Positions 28,080 to 37,874 are shown, counted from the first letter of the stretch. The stretch: 64,000 nucleotides of DNA from Sphingosinicella sp. LHD-64 (GCF_031157375.1 NZ_JAVIFV010000003.1:124001-188000); one strand, 5' to 3'. Program-made: numbers and translations. The notes: generated by a model not told the origin, from the letters alone.

Positions 28080-28469
28080 ATGAATCCCGGGGAGAAGAAC
28101 GGCCCGCCCCCACCGGAAGGATCCACGCCCCCTCTCAGCGGCGAACTCTCGATCCAGGTTTCGGTTTCGGATCCCGACCAGACGGAACGTAAATCCTCGC
28201 GCATCCCGGTCGATTTCTCGGCCGGTCTGCGGCAGCGCGGCGGTGCGGCACCGGTTTCGGTGCAGATACTGGACCTGTCGACGCACGGCTTCCGGATCGA
28301 CAGCCTGCTCGACCTTTCCGTGGGGACGGACGTCTGGCTGCGCCTGCCCGGACTGGAGCCGTGTCATGCCAAGGTGGCGTGGACCGAGGGCTATCTCGCC
28401 GGCTGCGCGTTCGAGCGTCCGCTCCACCCGGCAGTCCTCGATATGATCGTCAGTCGGATCAAGGGCTGA
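28080..28469 (+). CDS. PilZ-domain protein (second of a pair)
   Basis: A 129-residue protein with a disordered proline-rich N-terminus and a PilZ domain containing ERKSSRIPVDFSAGLRQRG, ILDLSTHGFRIDS and AKVAWTEGYLAGCAFE. The D-x-S-x-x-G motif is intact. The arginine switch is looser than in its neighbour, so c-di-GMP affinity may differ. GAGAAGG precedes the ATG at 28080. It is almost certainly co-transcribed with the gene at 27619. Confidence 0.85.
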   Translation: MNPGEKNGPPPPEGSTPPLSGELSIQVSVSDPDQTERKSSRIPVDFSAGLRQRGGAAPVSVQILDLSTHGFRIDSLLDLSVGTDVWLRLPGLEPCHAKVAWTEGYLAGCAFERPLHPAVLDMIVSRIKG

Positions 28470-28557
28470 AACTCGGCGTTTCCAGAAGGTTGAACGACGA
28501 TTCGGAGATTCGCCTGAGCCATGTTAAGCACCCCGAGTCGATTTGGGAGGCATCGGC

Positions 28558-28722
28558 ATGGAGTCAGATTACCGCTATTATTGCAGGCGGGCAGCGGAGG
28601 AGCGGTCCCGGGCGGCGCGCGCCGTGACCGCCGAGGCGCGCCAGCGTCATGTCGAGCTGGCCAGCCTCTTCGCGAGCAAGGCGGCCCGCTATGTCGAGCC
28701 GGAGAATCAATTCGCCCGCTGA
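28558..28722 (+). CDS. Conserved-looking 54-residue Arg-rich protein
   Basis: A very short gene starting at ATG 28558 with GGGAGG 7 bp upstream and ending at TGA 28722. The protein begins MESDYRYYCRRAAEERSRAA and is a charged helix with alternating basic and acidic residues, ending VEPENQFAR. Short proteins with this start and helix are, to my recollection, common in sphingomonads. Function unknown. It lies just before tRNA-Thr on the opposite strand. Confidence 0.72.
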   Translation: MESDYRYYCRRAAEERSRAARAVTAEARQRHVELASLFASKAARYVEPENQFAR

Positions 28723-28744
28723 CCGTCTTTCCGGAAACAGGCGA

Positions 28745-28819
<75 letters not shown>

Positions 28820-28893
28820 TTATCGCCTGAAGGACGGTCCGTCCGCGGACGCGGCGCTATGGCCGCTTGCTCCCCTATATGTCAAGGCAGGCC

Positions 28894-29010
28894 ATGGCCA
28901 AGGACGACGACGAGAAGAAACAGCGGCTCGCCGCGGCACTGCGCGAGAATCTGAAGCGGCGCAAGGCGCAGGCGCGCGAGACCGATGCGAAGAAGAAGGG
29001 AGACGCGTAG
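28894..29010 (+). CDS. 38-residue charged small protein
   Basis: Begins at ATG 28894 with GCAGG upstream and ends at TAG 29010. The sequence starts MAKDDDEKKQRLAAALRENL and is lysine/arginine-rich throughout, probably one helix. Similar mini-proteins with LAAALRENLKRRK occur in other sphingomonads as far as I recall. It could bind nucleic acid (inference). Function unknown. Confidence 0.65.
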   Translation: MAKDDDEKKQRLAAALRENLKRRKAQARETDAKKKGDA

Positions 29011-29022
29011 GGCCGTCCCGAA

Positions 29023-29463
29023 CTATCCGCGCACCGGCGCCACCGCTTCGAACGCCTCGATTCGCGTGACGAAATCCACCGGCAGCGGACGTGCGCCGCC
29101 GCCGTCCGGCGCGGCGTTGACATAGGTGCTCCGGATCGCGGTGAGCAGCGCGTCGTCCCGGCGGACCTCAAACTCCATGGTGAAGCTCGACCGGCCGATC
29201 CGCGCCGTCCGGACCGCGACCGCGATCACCTCGTCGAATCGGGCGGAGCCGCGGAAATCCACCTCCGAACGAACCGCGAAAAGCTCCGTGCCCGCATCCT
29301 TCGTCGGCATCGGATAGGGATAGCCGAGCGCGCGCAGATATTCGGTGAAGCCGACGTCCGCGTAGAGCAGGTAGTTCGCGTTGAACACGATCCCCTGCGG
29401 ATCGGTCTCGCTCCAGCGGACCCGCAATTCGTGCGCGAAGGCGAACCCGTCGGGAAGGCTCAC
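29023..29463 (-). CDS. Acyl-CoA thioesterase (4HBT hotdog fold)
   Basis: A 146-residue YbgC/4HBT-type thioesterase. The active-site aspartate lies in VRWSETDPQGIVFNANYL, and the following residues to RSEVDFRGSARFDEV fit the hotdog sheet and helix. The GTG start at 29463 overlaps the pepP stop (GTGA) and is preferred to an ATG 18 bp further upstream. It would hydrolyse an acyl-CoA; chain length is unknown. Confidence 0.87.
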   Translation of the reverse strand: MSLPDGFAFAHELRVRWSETDPQGIVFNANYLLYADVGFTEYLRALGYPYPMPTKDAGTELFAVRSEVDFRGSARFDEVIAVAVRTARIGRSSFTMEFEVRRDDALLTAIRSTYVNAAPDGGGARPLPVDFVTRIEAFEAVAPVRG

Positions 29464-31259
29464 GCGCCGAGCGGCGCGCACTGCGCCCCCAGCCAGGCGA
29501 GCGCCTCACCCTCCAGCTGCGGTCCGACCATTTCCAGTACCCGGGCGTGATAGGCGTCGACCCAGGCGCTTTCGTCGGCGCTGAGCATGGAGCCCTCGAT
29601 CAGCCGCCGGTCGATCGGCGCGAAGGTCAGTGTCTCGAAACCGAGCAGCTTCTTCTCCGCGCCCTCGACCTCCTGCGGCACGACGAGCACCAGATTCTCG
29701 ATCCGGATGCCGTAGGCGCCGGTCTTGTAATAGCCGGGCTCGTTCGAAAGGATCATGCCGGCGCGGAGCGGCTCGTCGCCGCCCGGCTGGCTGGAGCCGA
29801 CCGGCGAGATGCGCTGCGGCCCCTCATGGACCGACAGGAAGCTGCCGACGCCGTGACCGGTGCCGTGGGCGTAGTCGAGTCCGACCTCCCACAGATACTG
29901 CCGGGCGAAGCTGTCGAGCTGCGAACCGCGGGTGCCCTCGGGGAAGCGGGCGCGGGCGATCGCGATATGGCCCTTGAGCACGCGGGTGAAGCGGTCGCGC
30001 ATCTCCGCCGTCGGCGTGCCGATCACGACGGTGCGGGTCACGTCGGTCGTGCCGTCCGGATACTGGCCGCCTGAATCGACGAGATAGATCGAATCCATCT
30101 CGAGCGGCCGGTTGGTCGCCTCGCTCACCCGATAGTGGACGATGGCGCCGTTCGGCCCCGCGCCGGAGATCGTGTCGAAGCTGAGGTCCCTGAGGTCACC
30201 GCCCTGCTGGCGGAGCGCGTGGAGCTTCGCGGCGGCGGACAGCTCGTCGACGCCGCCCTTCGGCGCCTCGATCGACAGCCAGTGAAGGAAGCGCGACAGC
30301 GCGGCGCCGTCGCGCGCCTGCGCCGCCTGGTGCCCGGCGATTTCCACCTCGTTCTTGATCGCCTTGGGGAGCACCGCAGGATCGCGCCGCGTCACCACCT
30401 TCGCGCCGGCCTTCTCCAGCGCTTCGAAGATCGCCGCTACCGACCGCTCGGGATCGACGACCACCGTCTTGCCCTTGAGCGCCGCCAGCGCCGGCTCGAA
30501 CGCGGTGCGCTCGTGCAGCCGCACGCCGTTGCCGAGATGCTGGCGCACATCGTCGCCGACCTTCTCGGAGGCGACGAACAGGTCCGCCGTGCCGTCGTCA
30601 TTGACGAGAGCGAAGGCCAGGGCGACCGGGGTCCGCTCCACGTCCTGCCCGCGCACGTTGAACGTCCAGGCGATCGAATCGAGCGCCGCCAGCACCGCCG
30701 CGTCGGCCTTCTCTTCCTTCAGCCAGTCGGCCATCTCGTGCCGCTTGGCGGCGGAGGACTTGCCGGTATGCGCATCGGCCTGGACCATGAGCCGCGCCCG
30801 CGACGGCTCCGGCTGGTCGGCCCAGATCGCATCGATCGGGTTGCGGCCTACGGCGACCAGCTCCGCGCCCTTGTCCGCAAGCGCCGCGCGCGCCTTGGCG
30901 ACCCAGTCCTTCGTATGCAGCCAGGGATCGTAGCCGATCCGGCCGCCGTCCGGCGCGTGGGCCTTCAGCCAATCCGCCACGCTGGTCTCCGGCACCGACT
31001 GGTAGCTCCAATGCTTGCCGTCCACCTGGTCGCGTACCTGTAGCGTGTAGCGGCCGTCGACGAAGATCGCCGCTTCCTCGGGCAGCACCACCGCGGAACC
31101 GGCGGAGCCCTGGAAGCCGGTCAGCCAGGCAAGGCGCTGGGCGTAGCTGCCGACATATTCGCTCATATGCTCGTCGGTGAGCGGTACGACGAAGCCGTCG
31201 AGCCGGTCGGCCTTCAGTTGCTCGCGCAGCGCGCGCAGGCGATCTTCATGCGTGGACAT
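29460..31259 (-). CDS. pepP: Xaa-Pro aminopeptidase (M24B)
   Basis: A 599-residue cytoplasmic metallopeptidase removing N-terminal residues before proline. Two creatinase-like N-terminal domains precede the pita-bread catalytic domain. Metal ligands are seen in VDSGGQYPDGTTDVTRTV (two Asp), GTGHGVGSFLSVHEGP (His), MILSNEPGYY and GIRIENLVLV (Glu). The length matches the long eukaryote-like XPNPEP1 type rather than short E. coli PepP. It is divergent from the S9 peptidase and overlaps the thioesterase gene. Confidence 0.93.
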   Translation of the reverse strand: MSTHEDRLRALREQLKADRLDGFVVPLTDEHMSEYVGSYAQRLAWLTGFQGSAGSAVVLPEEAAIFVDGRYTLQVRDQVDGKHWSYQSVPETSVADWLKAHAPDGGRIGYDPWLHTKDWVAKARAALADKGAELVAVGRNPIDAIWADQPEPSRARLMVQADAHTGKSSAAKRHEMADWLKEEKADAAVLAALDSIAWTFNVRGQDVERTPVALAFALVNDDGTADLFVASEKVGDDVRQHLGNGVRLHERTAFEPALAALKGKTVVVDPERSVAAIFEALEKAGAKVVTRRDPAVLPKAIKNEVEIAGHQAAQARDGAALSRFLHWLSIEAPKGGVDELSAAAKLHALRQQGGDLRDLSFDTISGAGPNGAIVHYRVSEATNRPLEMDSIYLVDSGGQYPDGTTDVTRTVVIGTPTAEMRDRFTRVLKGHIAIARARFPEGTRGSQLDSFARQYLWEVGLDYAHGTGHGVGSFLSVHEGPQRISPVGSSQPGGDEPLRAGMILSNEPGYYKTGAYGIRIENLVLVVPQEVEGAEKKLLGFETLTFAPIDRRLIEGSMLSADESAWVDAYHARVLEMVGPQLEGEALAWLGAQCAPLGA

Positions 31260-31345
31260 GGGGTCTTTCCCGATTGCGTGATCCGCCGCTAGATAGGCCG
31301 GTTTCCGACCCCGCGCCAGCCCGGCGCCTTGCCAGGATGCCCCTG

Positions 31346-33505
31346 ATGCGCCTGCTCCTCGCCGCTATCCTGCTCGCCGGCGCTCCCGCCGCGGCCCAGA
31401 CCCAGAGTGAGACGATGACCGCCACCAATTCCCAGGCCTCCCCGCTTCCCACGCCGCCGCGCGCCGAGCAGCGCCCGCACAGCTTCACCCGCCACGGTGT
31501 CACCATCGACGATCCGTGGAACTGGCTGCGCGATTCCTCCTATCCGACCGTCGACGACGAGGACGTGCTCTCGTACCTGCGCGCCGAGAACGCCTATTTC
31601 GAGGCAGCGATGGCGCCGCATCAGGGGCTCATCGACACGTTGTTCGGCGAGATGCGCGGGCGCATCCAGGAGGACGATTCCTCCGTTCCCGCACGCGACG
31701 GCGACTTCACCTATTGGTGGGCCTTCCAGTCCGGCGCGCAATACCGCATCTGGTATCGCCGCCCGGTCGCCGGTGGCGAGGCGCAGACGATCTTCGACGA
31801 GCCGGCCGAGGCTCAGGGCAAGCAATATTTCCGCCTCGGCGCGCTGCAGGTCAGCCCCGACGGTCGCTACGCCGCCATCATGGTCGACGACGACGGGTCC
31901 GAGCGCTTCCAGCTCAAGATCCGCGACCTCGCCACGAACCGGGACATCGAGACGATCACCCAGGTCGGCATCGGCGCGCCGGTCTGGACCAGCGACAGCG
32001 GCGGCGTCGTCTTCACCGAGGTCAACGAGAACTGGCGCAGCTACCGCGCCCGCCTGCACCGGCTGGGTCAGCCGGTCGCGAACGACCGCACGCTCTATGA
32101 GGAAACCGAGAACATCGCCTTCACGGTCGGCGTCGGCCTCACCCAGGATCGCAAGTACATCCTCATCAACACCGGCGAGAATTCGTCGAACGAGATCCGC
32201 CTCATCCCCGCCGACAATCCGGAGGCGCCGCCGGTCCTGATCGCCCGCCGCCGCCCGCTGATCCAATATTCGGTGGACGCGAGCCATGGGAAGCTCTGGA
32301 TCCTGACCAACGACACGCACGTCAACTTCCGCCTCGCCGAAGCCGATCCGGCGCGGCCCGGCGAGTGGCGCGACGTGATTCCGGGCACGGACACGGCGTA
32401 TCTCCGTGGCGTCACGGCCTTCCGCGACCACCTCGTCATCACCGAGCGGGTGAACGGCCGCGACCAGATCCGCCTGCGCCAATATGACGGCCGCGAGGAG
32501 CGCATCCCGTTCCGCGAGGCGAGCTACACCGTCGGCCTGGACTCCAATCCCGAATATGCGCCGGCCGCCTATCGCCTCGGCTACAGCTCGATGGTGACGC
32601 CGCCGACGGTCTACGATTATCACCCGGCCGACGACCGGCTGGAGACGCTCAAGGTCCAGCCGATTCCGTCCGGCTACGACCCGAGCCAATATGTGACCGA
32701 GCGGTTGATGATGCCGTCGCGCGACGGGTGGCAGATTCCGGTCTCGATCGTCTACAGGCGCGGCTTCGAGCGCAACGGCCGGGGCCGGCTCTTTCTCTAC
32801 GCCTATGGCGCCTATGGCTATGCGACGCCGCCGGCGTTCAACACCAACCGGTTCAGCCTGCTCGACCGCGGCTATGCCTTCGCCATCGCCCATATCCGCG
32901 GCGGCGACGACATGGGCTACCAATGGTATCTCGACGGCAAGCTCGATCGCCGGACCAATACGTTCAACGACTTCGTCGACGCCGCCCGCGGCCTCGTCGC
33001 CCAGAACTACACCCGCGCCGGCCATATCGCGATCCAGGGCGGCTCCGCCGGCGGCGAACTGATGGGCGCGGTGGTGAACAGCGATCCCGGGCTCTGGGGC
33101 GCGGTCGTCGCCGACGTGCCGTTCGTCGATGTCGTCAACACGATGCTCGACGAGAGCCTGCCGCTGACACCCGGCGAATGGAACGAATGGGGCAATCCGA
33201 TCACCGATGCCGCCGCCTTCCGCTACATGCTGAGCTACAGCCCCTACGACAATGTGACCGCGCAGGCCTATCCGCCGATGCTGATCACCGGCGGCCTCAA
33301 CGATCCGCGCGTCACCTATTGGGAGCCGGCCAAGTGGGCGGCGCGGCTGCGCGCGACCCGCACGGACGACAACCTTCAGCTGCTCAAGATCAACATGGGC
33401 GCCGGCCATGGTGGCCAGTCGGGCCGCTGGACGCGGCTCAGGGAGGTTGCCGAATCCTATGCGTTCATCCTCACCCAGATGGGAGCGGAGGGCGCCGCCC
33501 GGTGA
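31346..33505 (+). CDS. Secreted prolyl oligopeptidase-family serine peptidase (S9A)
   Basis: A 719-residue protein with a signal peptide (MRLLLAAILLAGAPAAAQ), a beta-propeller gate (about 60-450) and an alpha/beta-hydrolase domain. The catalytic serine is in GGSAGGELMG, the aspartate in GLNDPRVTYWEP and the histidine in GAGHGGQSGR. This is the oligopeptidase B/prolyl oligopeptidase family, here exported. ATG 31346 starts the signal directly and has AGG 9 bp upstream; ATG 31337 is an alternative. Its stop overlaps the next gene (GTGA). Confidence 0.92.
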   Translation: MRLLLAAILLAGAPAAAQTQSETMTATNSQASPLPTPPRAEQRPHSFTRHGVTIDDPWNWLRDSSYPTVDDEDVLSYLRAENAYFEAAMAPHQGLIDTLFGEMRGRIQEDDSSVPARDGDFTYWWAFQSGAQYRIWYRRPVAGGEAQTIFDEPAEAQGKQYFRLGALQVSPDGRYAAIMVDDDGSERFQLKIRDLATNRDIETITQVGIGAPVWTSDSGGVVFTEVNENWRSYRARLHRLGQPVANDRTLYEETENIAFTVGVGLTQDRKYILINTGENSSNEIRLIPADNPEAPPVLIARRRPLIQYSVDASHGKLWILTNDTHVNFRLAEADPARPGEWRDVIPGTDTAYLRGVTAFRDHLVITERVNGRDQIRLRQYDGREERIPFREASYTVGLDSNPEYAPAAYRLGYSSMVTPPTVYDYHPADDRLETLKVQPIPSGYDPSQYVTERLMMPSRDGWQIPVSIVYRRGFERNGRGRLFLYAYGAYGYATPPAFNTNRFSLLDRGYAFAIAHIRGGDDMGYQWYLDGKLDRRTNTFNDFVDAARGLVAQNYTRAGHIAIQGGSAGGELMGAVVNSDPGLWGAVVADVPFVDVVNTMLDESLPLTPGEWNEWGNPITDAAAFRYMLSYSPYDNVTAQAYPPMLITGGLNDPRVTYWEPAKWAARLRATRTDDNLQLLKINMGAGHGGQSGRWTRLREVAESYAFILTQMGAEGAAR

Positions 33506-34902
33506 GGTTGCTGGTCGCGGGCCTGGTCGCCTGGCTTGCCGTCCTCCCCGCGCCCGCCCTGGCGCAGGCGCCGGTCGCGATGGAGGCGGAGATCGTCCGT
33601 GACGGCGACCGCTGGACGGCGGAGCTGCGCTTCCTGCGCGACGCGCCCGCCTGGGTGTTCGTCCGCTCCGCTCTCACCCGCGAGGGTGAGCGGCCCTGGC
33701 GGCCGCAGAGCTGGACGGTCGAGACGCGCGGCGTCCGCCTTGAGCGGCGCGGCCGCTACGACGTGCTGGTCGCCACGAACGGCGGCGATGTGCCGCGCCG
33801 GGTCCGCGTCCGCTTCACGCCGTTCACCCGCGATCTCATCGCCGATTATGATCCGGCGCTGGTTTTCACCGACGGCTCGGTGGCGCTCTACAGCGAGCAG
33901 TTCGACGCCTTTCCCTTTGAAAGCGCCGCGGCGGCCGCGCGGCTTCCCATCGACCTCGCCGCGACGGATGTCCCTCTAAGTCGCACGCGCGTCACCTTCC
34001 GCGACGACAATGGTCGCGTGCTCCACGCCGGGCGGCGCCTGGCCTCGGTGACGATCGACGATGATGACGGCTCCTACATCCTGTTCGGCCCGCTTCAGCC
34101 GATCGTCACCGACGCGATGGCCGCAATCATCGACCCCGCGCTGCCGGCCTGGATCCGGGCGACGCTGGGCCGCGCAGTGCCGGATATCCTCGATCGCTAT
34201 ACCCGCGCGCTCGGCCCCGCGCCGGGCCCGAAGCCGACGATCATCGCCAGCTGGGCCGGCCCGACGCCGGGCGTCACCAGCATGGGCGGCAGCGTCCTGC
34301 CCGGCATCGTCACCATGGCGTATGAAGGCTCCGGCGTGACCCAGGAGACGCCGCAGGCGCGCAGCTATGGCCTCTGGTTCATCGCCCACGAGACCGCCCA
34401 TTTCTGGCTCGGCCAGGCGGTGCGCTACCAATATTCGCGCGAGGCGTGGATCTACGAGGGCGGCGCCGATCTCATCGCCTTCCGCACCGTCGCGGAGGTT
34501 GATCCCGATTATGACTGGCGCGGTGCGCTCAACCAGTCGATCGCCGACTGCGCTGCGCTCGCCAGCAACCGGGGCATCGCCAGCGCCGAGGATCGCAACG
34601 AGCAACGCGCCTACTATGCTTGCGGAGCCGTTTTCGGGCTGGTCGCCGAGGCGGCATCGCGCCGCCCGTTCATCGCCTTCATCCGCGACCTCATCGACGC
34701 CAACCGCACCGACCGGATCATCAACCGCGCGGAATGGCTCGCCGCGCTTGACCGCGTCTCGGGGGATCGATCGCTGAGCCGCGATATCGGCATATTGCTC
34801 GATCGCGGCGCCGCCGATCCCAAAGCGACGATCGCCGGCCTGTTCCGCCGCGCCGGCGTGCGCTTCGCGCGCGGCGCCGACGGCCTGCCGAGGCTGCTGT
34901 GA
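33502..34902 (+). CDS. Secreted gluzincin-type metallopeptidase-like protein
   Basis: A 466-residue exported protein (signal ending PAPALAQA). A beta-rich N-terminal half is followed by an M1/M61-like zinc motif: H-E-T-A-H in WFIAHETAHFWLG and, about 18 residues on, the third ligand in IYEGGADLIA. The family is not one I can name more narrowly. The GTG start overlaps the preceding S9 peptidase stop and its own stop overlaps the next gene, so it sits in a tight three-gene unit. Confidence 0.78.
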   Translation: MRLLVAGLVAWLAVLPAPALAQAPVAMEAEIVRDGDRWTAELRFLRDAPAWVFVRSALTREGERPWRPQSWTVETRGVRLERRGRYDVLVATNGGDVPRRVRVRFTPFTRDLIADYDPALVFTDGSVALYSEQFDAFPFESAAAAARLPIDLAATDVPLSRTRVTFRDDNGRVLHAGRRLASVTIDDDDGSYILFGPLQPIVTDAMAAIIDPALPAWIRATLGRAVPDILDRYTRALGPAPGPKPTIIASWAGPTPGVTSMGGSVLPGIVTMAYEGSGVTQETPQARSYGLWFIAHETAHFWLGQAVRYQYSREAWIYEGGADLIAFRTVAEVDPDYDWRGALNQSIADCAALASNRGIASAEDRNEQRAYYACGAVFGLVAEAASRRPFIAFIRDLIDANRTDRIINRAEWLAALDRVSGDRSLSRDIGILLDRGAADPKATIAGLFRRAGVRFARGADGLPRLL

Positions 34903-35291
34903 CGCCCTTCGAGAAACGGATCACCGCGCGGGACGAGGACATCGACGAGCTCGGCCATGTCAACAATGCCGCCTGGGTGCGCTGGATCCAGGACATGGCG
35001 ACGGCCCACTGGCATGCCGTCGCGCCGCAGGCCCATGTCGATGCCTATGTGTGGGTCGTGACCCGCCACGAGATCGACTATCTCCGCGCCGTCGGTCCCG
35101 GCGAGACCGTGACCGGCCGCACCTGGGTCGGCGAGGCTCCCAGAGGCGCCCGTTTCGACCGTCATGTCGAGTTCGTCGGGGACGACGGCAAGTCGCGTGT
35201 CCGCGCCAGGACCACCTGGGCGATCCTCGACAAGTCGACCGGCCGCCCTTTGCGCGTCCCGCCCGAGGTGGCTGCGCCTTTCCTTGCCTAG
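34899..35291 (+). CDS. Acyl-CoA thioesterase (4HBT)
   Basis: A 130-residue hotdog-fold protein. DEDIDELGHVNNAAWVRWIQD is the classic start of the YbgC/FatA-like fold, with the catalytic aspartate in DELGHVNN. It starts at GTG 34899 overlapping the preceding stop (GTGA) and ends at 35291, overlapping by four bases the convergent hydrolase stop. Substrate unknown. Confidence 0.87.
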   Translation: MTPFEKRITARDEDIDELGHVNNAAWVRWIQDMATAHWHAVAPQAHVDAYVWVVTRHEIDYLRAVGPGETVTGRTWVGEAPRGARFDRHVEFVGDDGKSRVRARTTWAILDKSTGRPLRVPPEVAAPFLA

Positions 35292-35977
35292 AAGTCGCGG
35301 ATCGCGGCGACGATCCTCGGATAGGCACGGCCGCTGACCGCAAAGCCCATATGGGTGCAGTCGAGCTCGATCTGCCGGTCGCTCTGGCAGGCTTCGCCGC
35401 GCGCGCAGGCCGGCGCGACGATGCCGTCGCCGCGCGACCAGATGGCGAGTGTCGGCACAGGCGGCTTGATCCCGAGCTCGACCTCCATCGGCGGTTCGTC
35501 GACCGGATGGCCGGCCATCATCTCGTACAGCCGCCAGGCATTGTTGCCGCGCGGGTCGCCGGAGAAGGGCGAGCCGAGGGTAATCACCTTCGCCACGAGA
35601 TCCGGACGCAGCTTCGCGACCTCGCGGGCATAGACGCCGCCGAGGCTCCAGCCCACGAGCGTGACCTTCTCGCCGCGGCCGAACGCCTCCAGCGCCGCAG
35701 CGATCCGTTCGCGCGTGTCGGGCCTTACCCCGCTGTTGATGCCCAGCCCCCAGCCGGTCACCCGCCACCCATCGGCGGCGAGCGCCCGTTGCAGGCCGAG
35801 CGTCGTCCGGTCGGTGGCGACGAATCCGGGAATGACCATCAGCGGGCGCCCGGCGGGCGGACCGCGCTCGCCGATCGCGCCGAACGCCCGGTAGAACCGG
35901 GCGGAGAGCGCCAGTCCCTCGCGCACCATCAGCCAGAGCGACGGCGGCGCCGTGTCGGGGCGTCTAGAGATAGTCAC
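35288..35977 (-). CDS. Alpha/beta-hydrolase
   Basis: A 229-residue alpha/beta-hydrolase. The nucleophile elbow is VGWSLGGVYA (G-W-S-L-G), with an oxyanion-type LMVIPGF upstream, an aspartate in IWSRGDGIVAP and a histidine in DCTHMGFAV completing the triad. It resembles small lipase/esterase proteins. The GTG at 35977 would overlap the serS end by 14 bases; ATG 35929 is an alternative start. Substrate unknown. Confidence 0.83.
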   Translation of the reverse strand: MTISRRPDTAPPSLWLMVREGLALSARFYRAFGAIGERGPPAGRPLMVIPGFVATDRTTLGLQRALAADGWRVTGWGLGINSGVRPDTRERIAAALEAFGRGEKVTLVGWSLGGVYAREVAKLRPDLVAKVITLGSPFSGDPRGNNAWRLYEMMAGHPVDEPPMEVELGIKPPVPTLAIWSRGDGIVAPACARGEACQSDRQIELDCTHMGFAVSGRAYPRIVAAIRDF

Positions 35978-37223
35978 CGCCCATCAGATCGCACAGCGGG
36001 GCGGGAAGTTTCACCCGTCCGTCCGCGGTCTGGTGGTTCTCGAGCAGCGGCACCAGGATGCGCGGGCTCGCGAGCGCGGTGTTGTTGAGCGTGTGGACGA
36101 AGCGCACCTTGCGCTCCTCGTCCCGCCACCTCAGGTTCGCGCGCCGCGCCTGCCAGTCGTGGAGCGTCGAGCAGCTGTGCGTCTCGCGATACTTGGCGAG
36201 GGACGGCACCCAGCTCTCGATGTCGTTCATCCGGAACTTGCCGTTGCCCATGTCGCCGGTCGAAGCCTCGATCACCTGATAGGGGATCTCCAGCGCCCGG
36301 AGCATCCCTTCCGCATTGGCGAGCAGGCGTTCGTGCCAGCGCGCGCTCTCTTCGTCGTCATCCCGGCAGATCACATATTGTTCGAGCTTGTAGAATTGGT
36401 GAACGCGCAGCAGCCCGCGCACGTCGCGGCCGGCGCTCCCCGCCTCGCGGCGGAAGCAGGGGGAATAGCCGGCATAGAGGATCGGCAGCTTGTCGGGGTC
36501 GATGATCTCGCCCGCATGGAGCGAGGTCAGCGCGATCTCGCCGGTGCCAGCGAGATAGAGGTCGTCGGCCGGCATGTGATAGGCCTCTTCCTCGTGCCCG
36601 GGAAAGTGTCCGGTGGCGACGAATGCCTGCGGGCGGGCGAGCGCCGGCACCGTCATCAGCGTGAAGCCGTCCGCCGCCAGCCGCTGCTGCGCCCAGAGCA
36701 TCAGCGCCTGCTCCAGCATCGCGAGCCGCCCCTTGAGGCAGTAGGTGCGCGAGCCGGCGACCTGGGTGATGCGCGCCAGATCGGCCCAGTCGTTCTTCTC
36801 GATCAGCGCGACATGATCGCGCGGCTCGAAATCGAAGCTCGGAATGGTCCCTTCCTGGCGGACGACGATGTTGAAGCTCTCGTCCGGCCCGACCGGCGCC
36901 CCCGCCCAGGGGATGTTCGGCACGCGCAGCAGCAGCGCGTCGAGTTCGGCCTGCTTGTTTCCAAGCGTCCCCTCGAGCTCGCCGATCTCCGCGCCGATCG
37001 CCTTCGCCTTGGCGCCGAGTGCCGGCCGCTCCTCCGGGGCGGCGCTCTTGAAGCCGTCGCTGATCGCATTGCGCTCCTGGCGGAGCGTGTCGACCCGCGT
37101 CTTGAGGCCGCGCACCTCGCCATCGAGCGCCAGAAGCGCATCGAGATCGAGCGTCACGTTCTTCTGCGCGATGGCGGTGCGGACGGCGTCGGGATTGTCG
37201 CGGATGAACTGGAGGCTGAGCAT
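35964..37223 (-). CDS. serS: Seryl-tRNA synthetase
   Basis: A 419-residue class II synthetase. The N-terminal coiled-coil tRNA-binding arm (about 25-105) is followed by the catalytic domain with TGEIALTSLHAGE, motif 2 FRREAGSAGRDVRGLLRVHQF and motif 3 LNNTALASPRILVPLLENHQ. Length and order are standard. It heads a minus-strand pair with the hydrolase. Confidence 0.97.
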   Translation of the reverse strand: MLSLQFIRDNPDAVRTAIAQKNVTLDLDALLALDGEVRGLKTRVDTLRQERNAISDGFKSAAPEERPALGAKAKAIGAEIGELEGTLGNKQAELDALLLRVPNIPWAGAPVGPDESFNIVVRQEGTIPSFDFEPRDHVALIEKNDWADLARITQVAGSRTYCLKGRLAMLEQALMLWAQQRLAADGFTLMTVPALARPQAFVATGHFPGHEEEAYHMPADDLYLAGTGEIALTSLHAGEIIDPDKLPILYAGYSPCFRREAGSAGRDVRGLLRVHQFYKLEQYVICRDDDEESARWHERLLANAEGMLRALEIPYQVIEASTGDMGNGKFRMNDIESWVPSLAKYRETHSCSTLHDWQARRANLRWRDEERKVRFVHTLNNTALASPRILVPLLENHQTADGRVKLPAPLCDLMGGDYL

Positions 37224-37274
37224 GGGTCCGCGCGTACCAGCGCGCCACGAAAACTCAAGCGGGCGTCGTTCCGG

Positions 37275-37874
37275 CTAGCGCGCCGCCTTCTTGAGCGCAC
37301 TGCGGACCAGCGCGTCGAGGCTCGCCTCGGGACCTAGCTCGCTTTCCGCCTTGGCGACCGCCGCAGCGGCCTCGGACGGGCGGAAGCCGAGATTGGTGAG
37401 GGCGGAGACGGCATCCTGCGCAAGGCTGCCCATCGGCGTGGCCGCGCCTCCGGACTGCGGACCCAGCGCGATGCCGCCCGCCTTGTCCCTGAGCTCGTGA
37501 ACGATGCGCTGGGCGAGCTTGGGGCCGACGCCCTGGGCCCGCGCGACCATCGCATGGTCGCCGCTGGCCACGGCGCGGTGGACCTCGTCGACGGTAAGCG
37601 CCGAGAGGATGGCGAGCGCGACCCGGGCGCCGACGCCCTGGACGGAGATCAGCAGGCGGAACCAGTCGCGCTCGGCCGCCGACGCGAAGCCGACCAGGCG
37701 CTGGAAGTCCTCGCCGACCAGCATCTCGGTGTGCAGCACGACTTCGTCGCCGATCGCGCCCAGTTGCGAGAGGGTGCGGGTCGAGGCCGAGACGAGATAG
37801 CCGACGCCCTGGACGTCGATCACCGCATGGTCGGCGCCGAAGCTGTCGAGCAGGCCTCTCAGCTTCGCGATCAC
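37275..37874 (-). CDS. ruvA: Holliday junction branch-migration protein RuvA
   Basis: A 199-residue protein with the RuvA OB-fold start [13 protein letters not shown], two helix-hairpin-helix motifs ([33 protein letters not shown]) and the C-terminal RuvB-binding domain ([19 protein letters not shown]). It acts with RuvB and RuvC on recombination junctions. The GTG start overlaps the ruvC stop (GTGA). No ruvB follows in this window, where serS is next. Confidence 0.96.
   Translation of the reverse strand: MIAKLRGLLDSFGADHAVIDVQGVGYLVSASTRTLSQLGAIGDEVVLHTEMLVGEDFQRLVGFASAAERDWFRLLISVQGVGARVALAILSALTVDEVHRAVASGDHAMVARAQGVGPKLAQRIVHELRDKAGGIALGPQSGGAATPMGSLAQDAVSALTNLGFRPSEAAAAVAKAESELGPEASLDALVRSALKKAAR

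Noticed and set aside
31289-33409. A 706-codon minus-strand frame
   Set aside because: It is the shadow of the S9 peptidase, whose catalytic triad and signal peptide on the plus strand are unambiguous.
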